Of a stretch of DNA of 64,000 nt, positions 36,096-44,776 are shown piece by piece. Within the stretch, counting starts at the first letter, position 1. Each line of letters opens with the position of its first letter. The notes beneath the pieces are model-generated. The model saw only the letters and a list, made by a program, of their open reading frames with translations, was not told the origin of the DNA and ran no database searches. The DNA is from Oleidesulfovibrio sp964593925 (GTDB taxonomy: Bacteria > Desulfobacterota > Desulfovibrionia > Desulfovibrionales > Desulfovibrionaceae): assembly GCA_964593925.1 (NCBI GenBank), contig CAZQKM010000010.1:1-64000 (forward strand), read 5' to 3'. The position numbers were made by a program, and so were the translations under genes.

Positions 36096-36722
36096 TTATT
36101 TGGAGTAAAGTTCAACAATCAGTTGTTCATTCATCGGAGACTGGATGTCCTCGCGCTGCGGCAGGGCCTTGACCATACCACGGAAATTGGGGCCATCAGC
36201 TTCCAGCCAAGAGGGACACCCGCGGCGGGCGATCACTTCCTGAGCCTCTGCAATGACCGGCATTTTACGATTTTTCTCGCGCACTTCTATGGTGTCTCCA
36301 ATCTTTACCAACATAGAAGGAATAGTAGCCTTGCGCCCATTGATGGTAAACACACCATGGCGGACCATCTGACGGGCCTGACTACGAGAATTCGCAAATC
36401 CCAAGCGGTAAATGACATTATCCAGACGGCGCTCAAGGAAAGCAAGCAGGTTGTTACCAGTCACGCCCTTGGCCATGTCTGCTTTGACAAAGTAACTATG
36501 GAACTGTTTTTCCAACAGACCATACATACGCCTTACTTTTTGCTTTTCACGCAACTGCACGGCGTAGTCACTGTTCTTTTTACGAGCCCGACCATGTTGG
36601 CCAGGGGCATAGGGCCTACGGTCAAACGCACACTTGTCAGTATAGCAACGATCGCCTTTCAAAAAAAGCTTGCCGCCTTCGCGCCGACAAATACGGCATT
36701 TGGAATCATTATATTTAGCCAA
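36096..36722 (-). CDS. rpsD: 30S ribosomal protein S4
   Basis: 208 residues, full length. The N-terminal zinc-type motif C-x2-C with further Cys (CRICRREGGKLFLKGDRCYTDKC begins at residue 9; key residues Cys9, Cys12, Cys26, Cys31) and the S4 RNA-binding domain (LERRLDNVIYRLGFANSRSQ) are present. Primary 16S rRNA binder and, in many bacteria, autoregulator of the alpha operon. It follows rpsK by 18 bases. Confidence 0.97.
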   Translation of the reverse strand: MAKYNDSKCRICRREGGKLFLKGDRCYTDKCAFDRRPYAPGQHGRARKKNSDYAVQLREKQKVRRMYGLLEKQFHSYFVKADMAKGVTGNNLLAFLERRLDNVIYRLGFANSRSQARQMVRHGVFTINGRKATIPSMLVKIGDTIEVREKNRKMPVIAEAQEVIARRGCPSWLEADGPNFRGMVKALPQREDIQSPMNEQLIVELYSK

Positions 36723-36740
36723 AACTGATTCCTCCTCGGG

Positions 36741-37130
36741 CTATACGCGGCGCCGCTTGGGAGGACGGCAGCCGTTGTGGGGGATAGGGGTAATATCACG
36801 GATAAACGCCACCTTGAAACCGGCGGTGTTAATGGCACGCATTGCAGATTCACGTCCGGAGCCAGGCCCCTTGACAAAAACACCCACAGTACGCATTCCG
36901 TGTTCCTGTGCTCGACGAGCAGCCTGGTCAGCGGCAACCTGAGCGGCAAAAGGCGTGCTTTTACGCGACCCCTTGAAGCCACTCTGCCCTGCACTGGCCC
37001 AGCTCACCGTATTACCTCTGGTATCAGTAAAGGTAATTATCGTATTGTTAAACGTCGCCTGAATATGGGCAACCCCTACGGGAACAGACTTTTTTTCTTT
37101 CTTTTTGCCCACGCGCTTCGGTCTTGCCAT
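36741..37130 (-). CDS. rpsK: 30S ribosomal protein S11
   Basis: 129 residues, complete, with TFNNTIITFTDTRGN and the basic C-terminus GCRPPKRRRV typical of S11. It forms part of the 30S platform at the mRNA exit. The 140-base gap ahead of it (37131-37270) is unusually long for this cluster and contains a sequence that could pair with the bases just before its ATG; see the separate entry. Confidence 0.97.
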   Translation of the reverse strand: MARPKRVGKKKEKKSVPVGVAHIQATFNNTIITFTDTRGNTVSWASAGQSGFKGSRKSTPFAAQVAADQAARRAQEHGMRTVGVFVKGPGSGRESAMRAINTAGFKVAFIRDITPIPHNGCRPPKRRRV

Positions 37131-37241
37131 AACTTCACTCTCTCGTGATGGTTTTTCTGATTAGGCCGGGAACCTCGGACGAGCTCAGTTATGTAAAGAG
37201 CCGTGAACGCTGGCCGATATTGTTTACAGCCAGGTGAAGTT
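37131..37241 (-). promoter_or_regulatory. Possible RNA switch ahead of rpsK
   Basis: In the minus-strand transcript, AACUUCAC (37241-37234) is perfectly complementary to GUGAAGUU (37138-37131), which directly precedes the rpsK AUG. Pairing would enclose about 95 bases and cover the start region. Such structures serve ribosomal-protein feedback in other bacteria. Only the complementarity is observed. Confidence 0.35.
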
Positions 37242-37270
37242 CCACGTAATAGTATAAGCCTAGGGGCTGA

Positions 37271-37639
37271 TTACTTGCGCTTACCAGTTACGCCACGACG
37301 CGGCCCTTTACGGGTGCGGGCGTTGGTTTTGGTACGCTGTCCTCTAGCAGGCAATCCACGACGATGACGCAGGCCACGGTAGCAGCCGATGTCCATCAAA
37401 CGCTTGATGTTACTAGAAACTTCACGACGAAGATCGCCTTCCACTTTATGATTCTGCTCGAGCTCTTTACGGATCTCGTTTACTTCATCGGCGGAAAGGT
37501 CGTCGATATTACGCGTCCAGTCCACTCCAGTAGCATCAAGAATCTCAAGGGCAGTCGCACGGCCAACACCATAAATATAGGTCAGCGCGATATCAACCCT
37601 CTTGCCTCGGGGCAGATCAACTCCAGCAATTCTGGCCAC
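37271..37639 (-). CDS. rpsM: 30S ribosomal protein S13
   Basis: 122 residues, complete: MARIAGVDLPRGKRVDIALT at the N-terminus and the basic tail RGQRTKTNARTRKGPRRG that reaches tRNA sites and contacts L5 across the subunit bridge. It follows rpmJ by 18 bases and is separated from rpsK by 140 bases. Confidence 0.97.
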   Translation of the reverse strand: MARIAGVDLPRGKRVDIALTYIYGVGRATALEILDATGVDWTRNIDDLSADEVNEIRKELEQNHKVEGDLRREVSSNIKRLMDIGCYRGLRHRRGLPARGQRTKTNARTRKGPRRGVTGKRK

Positions 37640-37657
37640 AGTCGAACTCCTGTTCGA

Positions 37658-37771
37658 TTATCCCTGGCGCTGTTTGTGCCGGGGGTTTTCACAAATCACC
37701 CGCAAAACACCTTTGCGTCGGATGACCTTGCATTTAGGGCATACTTTCTTCACAGAAGGTCTGACTTTCAT
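37658..37771 (-). CDS. rpmJ: 50S ribosomal protein L36, zinc-binding form
   Basis: 37 residues: starts MKVRPSVKKVCPKCKV and ends ENPRHKQRQG. The zinc ligands Cys11, Cys14, Cys27 and His32 are present, so this is the C+ form of L36. It is too small for most gene finders but is complete and in normal position before rpsM. A single copy was seen; the Zn-independent paralogue is not here. Confidence 0.95.
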   Translation of the reverse strand: MKVRPSVKKVCPKCKVIRRKGVLRVICENPRHKQRQG

Positions 37772-37893
37772 AACTAGTCTCCGTAGTTGGACCTTTAGTG
37801 CAACAACAAACCAAGGGGCAAAACAAACCCAGAACGCAGCTACGTATCACTACGTTCCATCGCAGTCAACCCCCATGCATTGAAGCTTGTCCG
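37772..37893. other. Spacer between map and rpmJ
   Basis: 122 bases without a gene. Many bacteria have infA here; no IF-1 reading frame exists in it. A promoter for the rpmJ-rpsM-rpsK-rpsD-rpoA-rplQ group may be present, but no strong -10/-35 pair was seen. Confidence 0.5.
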
Positions 37894-38658
37894 TCAAGGG
37901 CGGCTGAGTATTACCGGCCCTTCAGTTGTAATAGCCACACTGTGCTCAAAGTGTGCTGAAAGCTTCCTGTCCTTTGTCACGGCTGTCCAGTTGTCAGACA
38001 GCACTTCCACTTCATGGCCACCCATGGTGACCATAGGCTCAATGGCAAGCACCATACCCGGCCGAAGGAGCACTCCTGAAAGTCCAAAAGGAACAAAATT
38101 TGGTATTTCAGGCTTCTCATGCAACTTGCATCCGATTCCATGCCCTACAAAACGCCGAACGACCTGAAACCCTGCTACTTCCACATGCTGCTGCACAGCA
38201 GCTGAGATATCATACAGGTTATTTCCGGCATACGCTTTTTCAATACCTTTCAAAAGTGAATCTTCTGTCACCCTGATCAGCAAAGCGGCATCCTGAGAAA
38301 TTGTACCCACACCATATGTCCGAGCTGAATCACCGTAAAACCCCTCATAGATCACTCCCATGTCAAAGCTGACAATGTCACCTTCGCGGAGCACTCTTTC
38401 AGAAGGGAATCCATGGACTATCTCTTCATTTACGGAGCAACAGAGCGCATAGGGAAACCCCCCATAGCCCTGGAATGCGGGACGGACGCCATGGGCACGG
38501 CACAGACGTTGCGCGATTTCTTCAAAGAACATGGTCTTGACACCCGGGCGAACCTGCTCGCCCAGAGCATCAAGAATAGTCGCTACAATCCGATTGGCCT
38601 CACGCATGAGGCCAATCTCTTTCTCATTTTTAAGAAAGATGCCGCGATATTTCTTCAC
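37894..38658 (-). CDS. map: Methionine aminopeptidase, type I
   Basis: 254 residues. Removes the N-terminal Met from nascent proteins. The five metal ligands can be placed: two Asp in SFDMGVIYEGFYGDSART, His in VGHGIG, Glu in AIEPMVTMGG and Glu in SAHFEHSVAIT. It starts 2 bases after the secY stop. Position after secY, without adk, is common in delta-proteobacteria. Confidence 0.96.
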   Translation of the reverse strand: MKKYRGIFLKNEKEIGLMREANRIVATILDALGEQVRPGVKTMFFEEIAQRLCRAHGVRPAFQGYGGFPYALCCSVNEEIVHGFPSERVLREGDIVSFDMGVIYEGFYGDSARTYGVGTISQDAALLIRVTEDSLLKGIEKAYAGNNLYDISAAVQQHVEVAGFQVVRRFVGHGIGCKLHEKPEIPNFVPFGLSGVLLRPGMVLAIEPMVTMGGHEVEVLSDNWTAVTKDRKLSAHFEHSVAITTEGPVILSRP

Positions 38659-38660
38659 CG

Positions 38661-39974
38661 TCAGCGCCTTCCCTTGATGCGGGTCTTCTTCATAAGGCCC
38701 TCATACTGCCGGGATATCAGGTGAGACTCCACCTGGGACATAAAGTCCATGGCAACCCCGACGACGATAAGCAACCCGGTACCGCCAAAATAAAACGGCA
38801 CATTCAGGTTGGCTATCAACAGCATGGGCAGCACGCATATTGCGGCAATATACATTGCCCCCCAAACCGTAATACGGGTCAACACTTTATCTATATATTC
38901 ACGGGTTTTCGTGCCAGGACGAATACCAGGCACAAAGCCCCCCTGATTTTTCAGATTCTCTGCAATATCCTTGGGATCAAAAATAATCGCCGTATAGAAA
39001 AAGGCAAAGAAGACAATCAGGGTCACAAAGAACACATTATAAAGCAACGTTGTGGGAGTAAAATACGCCGCAGCTTCCTGCAACCACTCCACTGTTGAAA
39101 AACTGGCAACAGTAGCAGGAAAAAGCAACAAGCTAGAGGCAAAGATGGGCGGAATAACGCCAGCAGTATTGACACGCAATGGAAGGTGCGAAGTCTGACC
39201 GCCATACATCTTGCGTCCCATCTGCCGCTTGGCGTAATGGATTGGAATCCGCCGCTGCCCACGCTCCATAAAGACGATAAACGCCAGAATAGCCGTCATG
39301 AGCACAAGCAATACCAAGACGGTGAAAATACCCATTTCACCAGAGCCCAAGAGACGCAGTGTATTCATTACGCCACCGGGCAAGCCGGCAACAATACCCG
39401 AAAAGATGATCAGCGAAATACCATTGCCAAGACCTTTTTCGGTAATCTGCTCTCCCAGCCACATGACCAGCACGGTACCTGTGGTAAGCGTCATGATCGT
39501 GGTAAGCCTAAAACCCCAGCCGCTTTGCAACACCAGAGAAGCGCCTGTGGGGCTTTGCATGTTCTCAAGACTCATGGCAATACCAAAGCCTTGAATCACA
39601 GCAATCAATACAGTACCATATCTGGTATACTGCGTGATCTTTTTACGCCCTGCAGCTCCCTCTTCTTTTGCCAGCCGTTTCAACTCAGGGCTTACAACCT
39701 GTAAAAGCTGGATAATGATCGAAGCGGAAATATAGGGCATGATGCCAAGGGCGAAAATTGATGAATTACTCAACCCGCCCCCGGAGAACATGTCAAAAAG
39801 GCCAAGAAGGGTGTTCTGAACACTGGCAAAAAAATCCGCCAGCGCCGTGGAGTTCACCCCGGGAACAGGGACATGGACTCCAACACGGTATGCGGCCAAC
39901 AGCGAAAAGGTCCACAACAGCTTTTTCCTGAGCTCGGGCAGACGCGCCAGATTTTCAACACTACTCAACGCCAC
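38661..39974 (-). CDS. secY: Protein translocase subunit SecY
   Basis: 437 residues with ten membrane helices, the central channel of Sec export. Family signatures GLFDMFSGGGLSNSSIFALG and the helix-2 plug region are seen, and the cytoplasmic loop motif FVPGIRPG is intact. It follows rplO by 2 bases and shares the spc operon. Confidence 0.97.
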   Translation of the reverse strand: MALSSVENLARLPELRKKLLWTFSLLAAYRVGVHVPVPGVNSTALADFFASVQNTLLGLFDMFSGGGLSNSSIFALGIMPYISASIIIQLLQVVSPELKRLAKEEGAAGRKKITQYTRYGTVLIAVIQGFGIAMSLENMQSPTGASLVLQSGWGFRLTTIMTLTTGTVLVMWLGEQITEKGLGNGISLIIFSGIVAGLPGGVMNTLRLLGSGEMGIFTVLVLLVLMTAILAFIVFMERGQRRIPIHYAKRQMGRKMYGGQTSHLPLRVNTAGVIPPIFASSLLLFPATVASFSTVEWLQEAAAYFTPTTLLYNVFFVTLIVFFAFFYTAIIFDPKDIAENLKNQGGFVPGIRPGTKTREYIDKVLTRITVWGAMYIAAICVLPMLLIANLNVPFYFGGTGLLIVVGVAMDFMSQVESHLISRQYEGLMKKTRIKGRR

Positions 39975-39976
39975 GG

Positions 39977-40426
39977 TTAACCTTCCAATGCCTTGGCTTC
40001 GCCGCCGGCTTTCTGGATCTTTTCCACAGCAGAAGCACTGAACTTGTGTGCTTCTACCTTAATGGCCACACTACACTCGCCATTTCCCAAGATCTTGACA
40101 GATGCTCCGGCACGGGCAAGCCCGCGGGCGTAGATATCATCCAGGGTAATGTCGCTTTTACCTTCAAAAGCCGCTACAAGCTGACCAATGTTGATCACTT
40201 CATAACGAGCAGTAAAGATACTGTTATTAAAACCGCGCTTGGGCAGTCTGCGCTGCAACGGCATCTGCCCGCCTTCAAAACCGGGGCGTACGCCCCCGCC
40301 GGCACGAGCATTCTGCCCCTTGTGGCCTTTACCTGAGGTACAACCCCAGCCGGAGCCAGATCCGCGGCCCACGCGCTTCCTCTGTTTACGTTCTTCAGGG
40401 AACGGGTACAGTTCGTGAAGTCTCAT
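39977..40426 (-). CDS. rplO: 50S ribosomal protein L15
   Basis: 149 residues, complete: MRLHELYPFPEERKQRKRVG, the Gly-rich SGSGWGCTSGKGHKGQ and GGVRPGFEGGQMPLQRRLPK. The start shares a base with the rpmD stop (TAATG), so the two are translationally coupled. Late 23S rRNA binder. Confidence 0.96.
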   Translation of the reverse strand: MRLHELYPFPEERKQRKRVGRGSGSGWGCTSGKGHKGQNARAGGGVRPGFEGGQMPLQRRLPKRGFNNSIFTARYEVINIGQLVAAFEGKSDITLDDIYARGLARAGASVKILGNGECSVAIKVEAHKFSASAVEKIQKAGGEAKALEG

Positions 40427-40596
40427 TATTCCGTTACCTCGACGAGATGCACAACTTTGGCGATCATACCGCGTAAGGCGGCACTGTCCTTAAACGTCTT
40501 TTCCTGACGGATCTTGCGTAACCCCAAGGCATCAAGTGTACGACGCTGATTGGGATTACAGCCTATCCGACTGCGGAGGAGTTTTACCTTAATCAT
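40426..40596 (-). CDS. rpmD: 50S ribosomal protein L30
   Basis: 56 residues: starts MIKVKLLRSRIGCNPNQRRT and ends VVHLVEVTE, with the typical ALGLRKIRQ core. Short but complete, lying between rpsE and rplO as in other bacteria. Its stop overlaps the rplO start. Confidence 0.95.
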   Translation of the reverse strand: MIKVKLLRSRIGCNPNQRRTLDALGLRKIRQEKTFKDSAALRGMIAKVVHLVEVTE

Positions 40597-40607
40597 CAGC
40601 CGATTCC

Positions 40608-41099
40608 TTACTTTCTGGGCGCTTCCAGCTTTTTCCCGCGCAGTTGGCTTACATACTCCGGGCTACGCAAAGAGGTCAATCCTGCCATGGTTGCACGCAG
40701 CACATTATGCGGATTGTTGGTGCCAATGGCCTTGGCCAGCACGTCGTGGATACCCACAGCCTCCATAATGGCACGCACCGCACCACCGGCGATAATACCG
40801 GTACCTTTTGAGGCGGGCTTTAACAGCACACGCCCTGCGCCAAATGCGCCGAGCACCTCATAAGGCAAAGTACCGTCCATCAAAGCGACTTCAACCATGT
40901 CCTTTCTTGCGCGCTCAGTTGCTTTGCGCAAGGCTTCAGGTACTTCCTGAGCCTTTCCCATCCCAAAGCCCACAGAGCCTTTACCGTCACCAACGACGAC
41001 CAGGGCGCTGAAGCTAAAACGACGGCCACCCTTTACAACTTTGGCAACACGGTTAAGATCGACAATCTTCTCAATCAAGCCGAATTCGTTCTGTTCCAT
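40608..41099 (-). CDS. rpsE: 30S ribosomal protein S5
   Basis: 163 residues, complete. It has the double-stranded RNA-binding-like N-domain (LNRVAKVVKGGRRFSFSALV) and the C-domain with GTGIIAGGAVRAIMEAVGI. Contributes to decoding accuracy and mRNA helicase activity of the 30S. It follows rplR by 18 bases. Confidence 0.97.
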   Translation of the reverse strand: MEQNEFGLIEKIVDLNRVAKVVKGGRRFSFSALVVVGDGKGSVGFGMGKAQEVPEALRKATERARKDMVEVALMDGTLPYEVLGAFGAGRVLLKPASKGTGIIAGGAVRAIMEAVGIHDVLAKAIGTNNPHNVLRATMAGLTSLRSPEYVSQLRGKKLEAPRK

Positions 41100-41117
41100 G
41101 CCGGTTCCTACTACCTG

Positions 41118-41480
41118 TTAAAATTCCAGGCCAGCTTCACGAGCGCCGTCAGCCACTGCCCGGACACGCCCATGATATATATAGCCGTTGCGGTCAAAAA
41201 CAACACGCTCAATATTCTTTTCCCTGGCCAGTTTGGCAATCTCCTTACCGACCAGCGAAGCGTTTTCGACAGTCAGACGCAGGGCATTACCGTTCTGCTT
41301 GCCGAGAATCAAGGTAGAAGTAGCGGCAAGGGTGGTTCCCGTTTGATCGTCAACCAGCTGCGCGTAGATATGCAGGTTGGACCTGTAAACCACCAGACGG
41401 GGTCGCGCATCAGTACCGGCAACCTTTTTGCGGATACGGATTTTACGGCGCATTCTGGATTCATTTTTGGTCAACTTCAT
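41118..41480 (-). CDS. rplR: 50S ribosomal protein L18
   Basis: 120 residues, complete: RIRKKVAGTDARPRLVVYRS and the C-terminal FDRNGYIYHGRVRAVADGAR. Binds 5S rRNA with L5 and L25. Regular spc-operon position between rplF and rpsE. Confidence 0.97.
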   Translation of the reverse strand: MKLTKNESRMRRKIRIRKKVAGTDARPRLVVYRSNLHIYAQLVDDQTGTTLAATSTLILGKQNGNALRLTVENASLVGKEIAKLAREKNIERVVFDRNGYIYHGRVRAVADGAREAGLEF

Positions 41481-41495
41481 GCTCTTACCTGCCTA

Positions 41496-42035
41496 CTACT
41501 TTTTGCCGCCGGACTTGCCGGCTTTGCGACGAATATGCTCGTTTTCGTATTTGACGCCTTTACCTTTGTAAGGCTCGGGCGGACGCACACGACGAATGCT
41601 GGCGGCGATTTCACCCACAAGCTGCTTGTCGTATCCGCTAAGCGTCAACTTGTTTCCTTCCGCCTTGGCCTCAATTCCTTTGGGCAACTCTATAACCACA
41701 GGGTGGGAAAACCCCAGGGAAAGCTCTACGTTGCTTCCCTTTACAGCCACCCTGTAGCCAACGCCGTTTACCTCTAGAATTTTGCTAAATCCTTTGGAGA
41801 CCCCCTCAATACAATTTGCAAGCAGGGTCCGGCGCAAGCCGTGCTGGGCAGAAGCCTTTTTGGATTCTTCCACACGGGTGACAAGCAACTGGTCGGCCTC
41901 AATCTCATATTTGAGCAGGGGCGAAACCGGTGTGGTCAAGCTGCCCTTGGGGCCTTTAACCTCTATAACATCTGCTCCCAGCTTCACTTCCACACCGGAA
42001 GGAATAGGGATAGGCAGTTTTCCGATTCGAGACAT
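41496..42035 (-). CDS. rplF: 50S ribosomal protein L6
   Basis: 179 residues, complete: MSRIGKLPIPIPSGVEVKLG at the start and the signature PEPYKGKGVKYENEHIRRKA at the end. Located near the GTPase-associated centre of the 50S. 12 bases separate it from rpsH. Confidence 0.97.
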   Translation of the reverse strand: MSRIGKLPIPIPSGVEVKLGADVIEVKGPKGSLTTPVSPLLKYEIEADQLLVTRVEESKKASAQHGLRRTLLANCIEGVSKGFSKILEVNGVGYRVAVKGSNVELSLGFSHPVVIELPKGIEAKAEGNKLTLSGYDKQLVGEIAASIRRVRPPEPYKGKGVKYENEHIRRKAGKSGGKK

Positions 42036-42046
42036 GACTGCACCTG

Positions 42047-42427
42047 CTACCAGATTTCACACAAAAGTTCACCGCCCACATTTCTGCTGCGAGCGTTGGA
42101 GCCTTCAAGAACGCCACTGGAGGTGGAAAGAATGCAAATACCAAGTCCGTTTTGCACACGAGGAATGCCGGTAGAACCAACATACACACGACGTCCAGAC
42201 TTGCTGATACGCTTCAGACCGGAAATAACCGGCTTGCCCTTGAAGTATTTTAACTCAATCACAATGGAGGAATCATCCACTTTGAAGTCGGTGACATACC
42301 CTTCTTCTTTGAGGATCCCGGCAAGGGCCTCCTTCATCTTCGAGCGCGGCACACTCACTTCCTTATGCAGGGCCAAGTGTGCGTTGCGGATACGCGTCAG
42401 CATATCTGCAATAGGATCAGTCAACAT
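42047..42427 (-). CDS. rpsH: 30S ribosomal protein S8
   Basis: 126 residues, complete: MLTDPIADMLTRIRNAHLA and the C-terminal STSSGVLEGSNARSRNVGGE. In E. coli S8 represses the spc operon by binding mRNA near rplE; no such hairpin was recognised here. Confidence 0.97.
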   Translation of the reverse strand: MLTDPIADMLTRIRNAHLALHKEVSVPRSKMKEALAGILKEEGYVTDFKVDDSSIVIELKYFKGKPVISGLKRISKSGRRVYVGSTGIPRVQNGLGICILSTSSGVLEGSNARSRNVGGELLCEIW

Positions 42428-42445
42428 TATTCACTCCTTGACGAC

Positions 42446-42631
42446 TTACCAGCTCGATTTACGAACACCGGGCAACTCACCACGCAGTGACATATTGCGG
42501 AAACAAATTCGGCAAATACCAAACTTGCGCATATATCCACGCGGGCGGCCGCAAATGGGACAACGATTATAAGCGCGCGCACTAAACTTGGGCTTGCGCC
42601 TTGCCTTTACTTCCAAACTTGTACGAGACAC
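42446..42631 (-). CDS. rpsZ: 30S ribosomal protein S14, zinc-binding short form
   Basis: 61 residues, type Z. Zinc ligands are in NRCPICGRPRGY and FGICRICFRNM (two CxxC pairs). The normal long, Zn-free S14 is absent from this cluster. It sits between rplE and rpsH. Together with the C+ form of L36, it shows zinc-dependent ribosomal proteins are used. Confidence 0.96.
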   Translation of the reverse strand: MSRTSLEVKARRKPKFSARAYNRCPICGRPRGYMRKFGICRICFRNMSLRGELPGVRKSSW

Positions 42632-42643
42632 AGCCGTAACTCC

Positions 42644-43186
42644 TTACTTCTTGAAGGGCATGCCCAGACTGTCCAGCAGGAACTTGCCTTCTTTATCAGT
42701 CTTGGCACTGGTCACGATGGTGATATTCATGCCCTTGGGATTATCAACACGATCCACTTCCAGCTCCGGGAAAATGGTGTGTTCCCTGATTCCAAGGGTA
42801 AAGTTACCCCGGCCATCAAAGCCACGGTCAGCAATACCCCGGAAGTCACGCACACGCGGAAGCGCAAAGTTTATGAGCTTGTCAAGAAAGTCCCACATAC
42901 GCGCACCACGTAAGGTCACACGGCAGCCAATAGGCATACCTTCGCGCAGCTTGAACGAAGCAATGGACTTCTTAGCACGCGTAATCACGGCCTTTTGCCC
43001 TGCAATTGCAGTTAGCTCTGTCACAGCTTCTTCCAGTAATTTCTGGTTTTGGCTGGCTTCGCCAAGGCCGATGTTAAGGGATATTTTTTTTACGTGCGGC
43101 AACTGCATAGAGCTTTTGTAAGCAAATTCTTTTTGCAGCACCGGCGCCACTTGTTCCCGATATATACTTTGGAGACGCGACATCAT
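42644..43186 (-). CDS. rplE: 50S ribosomal protein L5
   Basis: 180 residues, complete: MQLPHVKKISLNIGLGEASQ, MPIGCRVTLRGARMWDFLDK and the C-terminal GMNITIVTSAKTDKEG. 5S rRNA binder contacting S13. The start overlaps the rplX stop (TAATG); a second ATG follows immediately. Confidence 0.97.
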   Translation of the reverse strand: MMSRLQSIYREQVAPVLQKEFAYKSSMQLPHVKKISLNIGLGEASQNQKLLEEAVTELTAIAGQKAVITRAKKSIASFKLREGMPIGCRVTLRGARMWDFLDKLINFALPRVRDFRGIADRGFDGRGNFTLGIREHTIFPELEVDRVDNPKGMNITIVTSAKTDKEGKFLLDSLGMPFKK

Positions 43187-43518
43187 TATCTACCTTGATC
43201 GATAATTTCGTTGCACTTTTTGCAAAAGCGAACTTTTTTGCCGTCTTCGGTATACCGATAGCCGACTGTGGTGGCCTTGGCGCACGCCTCACACATTACC
43301 TGAACGTTGGAAATGTGAATGGGCATTTCCTTGTCGACAATACCGCCAGGCTGCTGCATATACGGATTAGCCCGCATGTGCCGCTTAGCGACGTTCACCT
43401 TTTCGACCAGGACGCGATCCTTCTTACGAAGTACCTTCAAGACCTTTCCGATCTTGCCCTTATCCTTGCCGGAGATGACCATCACCTTGTCGTCTTTACG
43501 AATACGAAACTGTTTCAT
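43186..43518 (-). CDS. rplX: 50S ribosomal protein L24
   Basis: 110 residues: an N-terminal KOW motif (VMVISGKDKGKIGKVLKVL) and a C-terminal extension with two CxxC pairs (CEAC and CKKC) that may bind zinc, giving slightly more than the usual ~103 residues. First assembly protein of the 50S. Confidence 0.96.
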   Translation of the reverse strand: MKQFRIRKDDKVMVISGKDKGKIGKVLKVLRKKDRVLVEKVNVAKRHMRANPYMQQPGGIVDKEMPIHISNVQVMCEACAKATTVGYRYTEDGKKVRFCKKCNEIIDQGR

Positions 43519-43527
43519 TGGTATCTC

Positions 43528-43896
43528 CTACAAAACCTCAGGAGCCAGGGACACGATTTTCATGTAGTTGCGCGCACGCAACTCACGCGCCACCGGTCCG
43601 AAGATACGGGTGCCCACAGGCTCACCCTGCTTATTCAGCAGTACCGCGGCATTGGTATCAAATTTAATATAGGAGCCGTCAGTACGACGGATTTCCTTGG
43701 CGGTGCGTACAACAACCGCCTTCATGACATCACCCTTCTTCACTTTGGAGTGAGGCAGGGCCTCCTTAACAGATACAACAATGACATCACCGACGGAGGC
43801 ATAACGACGCTTTGAGCCACCCAGCACCTTAATGCAGGCCACTTTTTTTGCGCCGGAGTTATCCGCCACTTGCAGAGCAGATTCTACCTGTATCAT
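43528..43896 (-). CDS. rplN: 50S ribosomal protein L14
   Basis: 122 residues, complete: MIQVESALQVADNSGAKKVA and the family signature GSYIKFDTNAAVLLNKQGEP. It is the docking partner of RsfS, which is encoded at 24.3 kb. Nine bases separate it from rplX. Confidence 0.97.
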   Translation of the reverse strand: MIQVESALQVADNSGAKKVACIKVLGGSKRRYASVGDVIVVSVKEALPHSKVKKGDVMKAVVVRTAKEIRRTDGSYIKFDTNAAVLLNKQGEPVGTRIFGPVARELRARNYMKIVSLAPEVL

Positions 43897-43905
43897 GGCT
43901 TCTCC

Positions 43906-44172
43906 CTATACCGCCTTTTCAATGACAGAGACAAGATGCCAGCGCTTGTTGCGGCTGACCGGGCGAAACTCAACGATTTTCACCTTGTCTCCAACATGGC
44001 ATTCATTGTTGGGATCGTGCGCAGTAAATTTCTTTCTGCGACGAATATACTTCTTCAGCAAAGGATGCTTCACCAACGTTTCCACGCGTACAATAATGGT
44101 CTTGTCATTCTTGTCGCTTACCACTACGCCGACGAGCGCCCTGCCGTTTCTGTTTTCAATGGCATCAGACAT
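43906..44172 (-). CDS. rpsQ: 30S ribosomal protein S17
   Basis: 88 residues, complete: GVVVSDKNDKTIIVRVETLV and VGDKVKIVEFRPVSRNKRW, an OB-fold 16S rRNA binder. One base separates it from rpmC. Confidence 0.97.
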   Translation of the reverse strand: MSDAIENRNGRALVGVVVSDKNDKTIIVRVETLVKHPLLKKYIRRRKKFTAHDPNNECHVGDKVKIVEFRPVSRNKRWHLVSVIEKAV

Positions 44173-44173
44173 G

Positions 44174-44362
44174 TTACGCTCCCTTTTCCTTCATGATAGT
44201 GAGGATACGAGCAACATTGTGCTTTGCCGCAGGGATTTCAGCAGTTTTTTCCAGTTGTGCTGTTGCATGCTTGAAACGCAGGTCAAAAAGCTCTTTTCTG
44301 GTTTCGGCAAGCTTTACCTTCAGCTCGTCTATGCTCAACTTTCTCAGTTCTGTGGCCTTCAT
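44174..44362 (-). CDS. rpmC: 50S ribosomal protein L29
   Basis: 62 residues, complete: MKATELRKLSIDELKVKLAE, FDLRFKHATAQLEKTAEI. Two-helix protein at the tunnel exit, docking site for trigger factor and SRP. It follows rplP without a gap. Confidence 0.97.
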   Translation of the reverse strand: MKATELRKLSIDELKVKLAETRKELFDLRFKHATAQLEKTAEIPAAKHNVARILTIMKEKGA

Positions 44363-44776
44363 CTAGAGGCCCTCCCTGACTACAATCGTCGTCTTTACGG
44401 GGAGCTTATGAGCCGCACGGGTCAACGCCGCGCGCGCAAGCTCAAGATCCACCCCTTTGATTTCGTAAAGTACACGGCCAGGCTTTACCGGAGCATACCA
44501 GCCTGCCGGAGAACCTTTACCAGAGCCCTGACGGGTTTCAAGAGGCTTTTCGGTAAAAGGCTGATCAGGGAAGATACGAATCCACATCTTACCACCACGC
44601 TTAATGTGACGCATGGCGGCAACACGAGCGGCCTCAATCTGCTGACTGGTCAGTTTGCCGTGCTCCAGAGCCTTAAGGCCGATTTCTCCGAAAGCAACAG
44701 TATTACCCCTGAGGGCATTCCCCTGAAGGCGTCCTTTCTGACGCTTGCGGAACTTAACCTTTTTAGGACTCAACAT
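44363..44776 (-). CDS. rplP: 50S ribosomal protein L16
   Basis: 137 residues, complete: MLSPKKVKFRKRQKGRLQGN and the Arg-containing loop GSGKGSPAGWYAPVKPGRVL near the peptidyl-transferase centre. The start overlaps the rpsC stop by one base. Confidence 0.97.
   Translation of the reverse strand: MLSPKKVKFRKRQKGRLQGNALRGNTVAFGEIGLKALEHGKLTSQQIEAARVAAMRHIKRGGKMWIRIFPDQPFTEKPLETRQGSGKGSPAGWYAPVKPGRVLYEIKGVDLELARAALTRAAHKLPVKTTIVVREGL

Noticed and set aside
35202..36728. 508-codon plus-strand frame opposite rpoA and rpsD
   Set aside because: Mirror frame of two conserved essential genes; no independent evidence.
37772..37893. Possible infA between map and rpmJ
   Set aside because: All frames checked; none encodes an IF-1-like protein.
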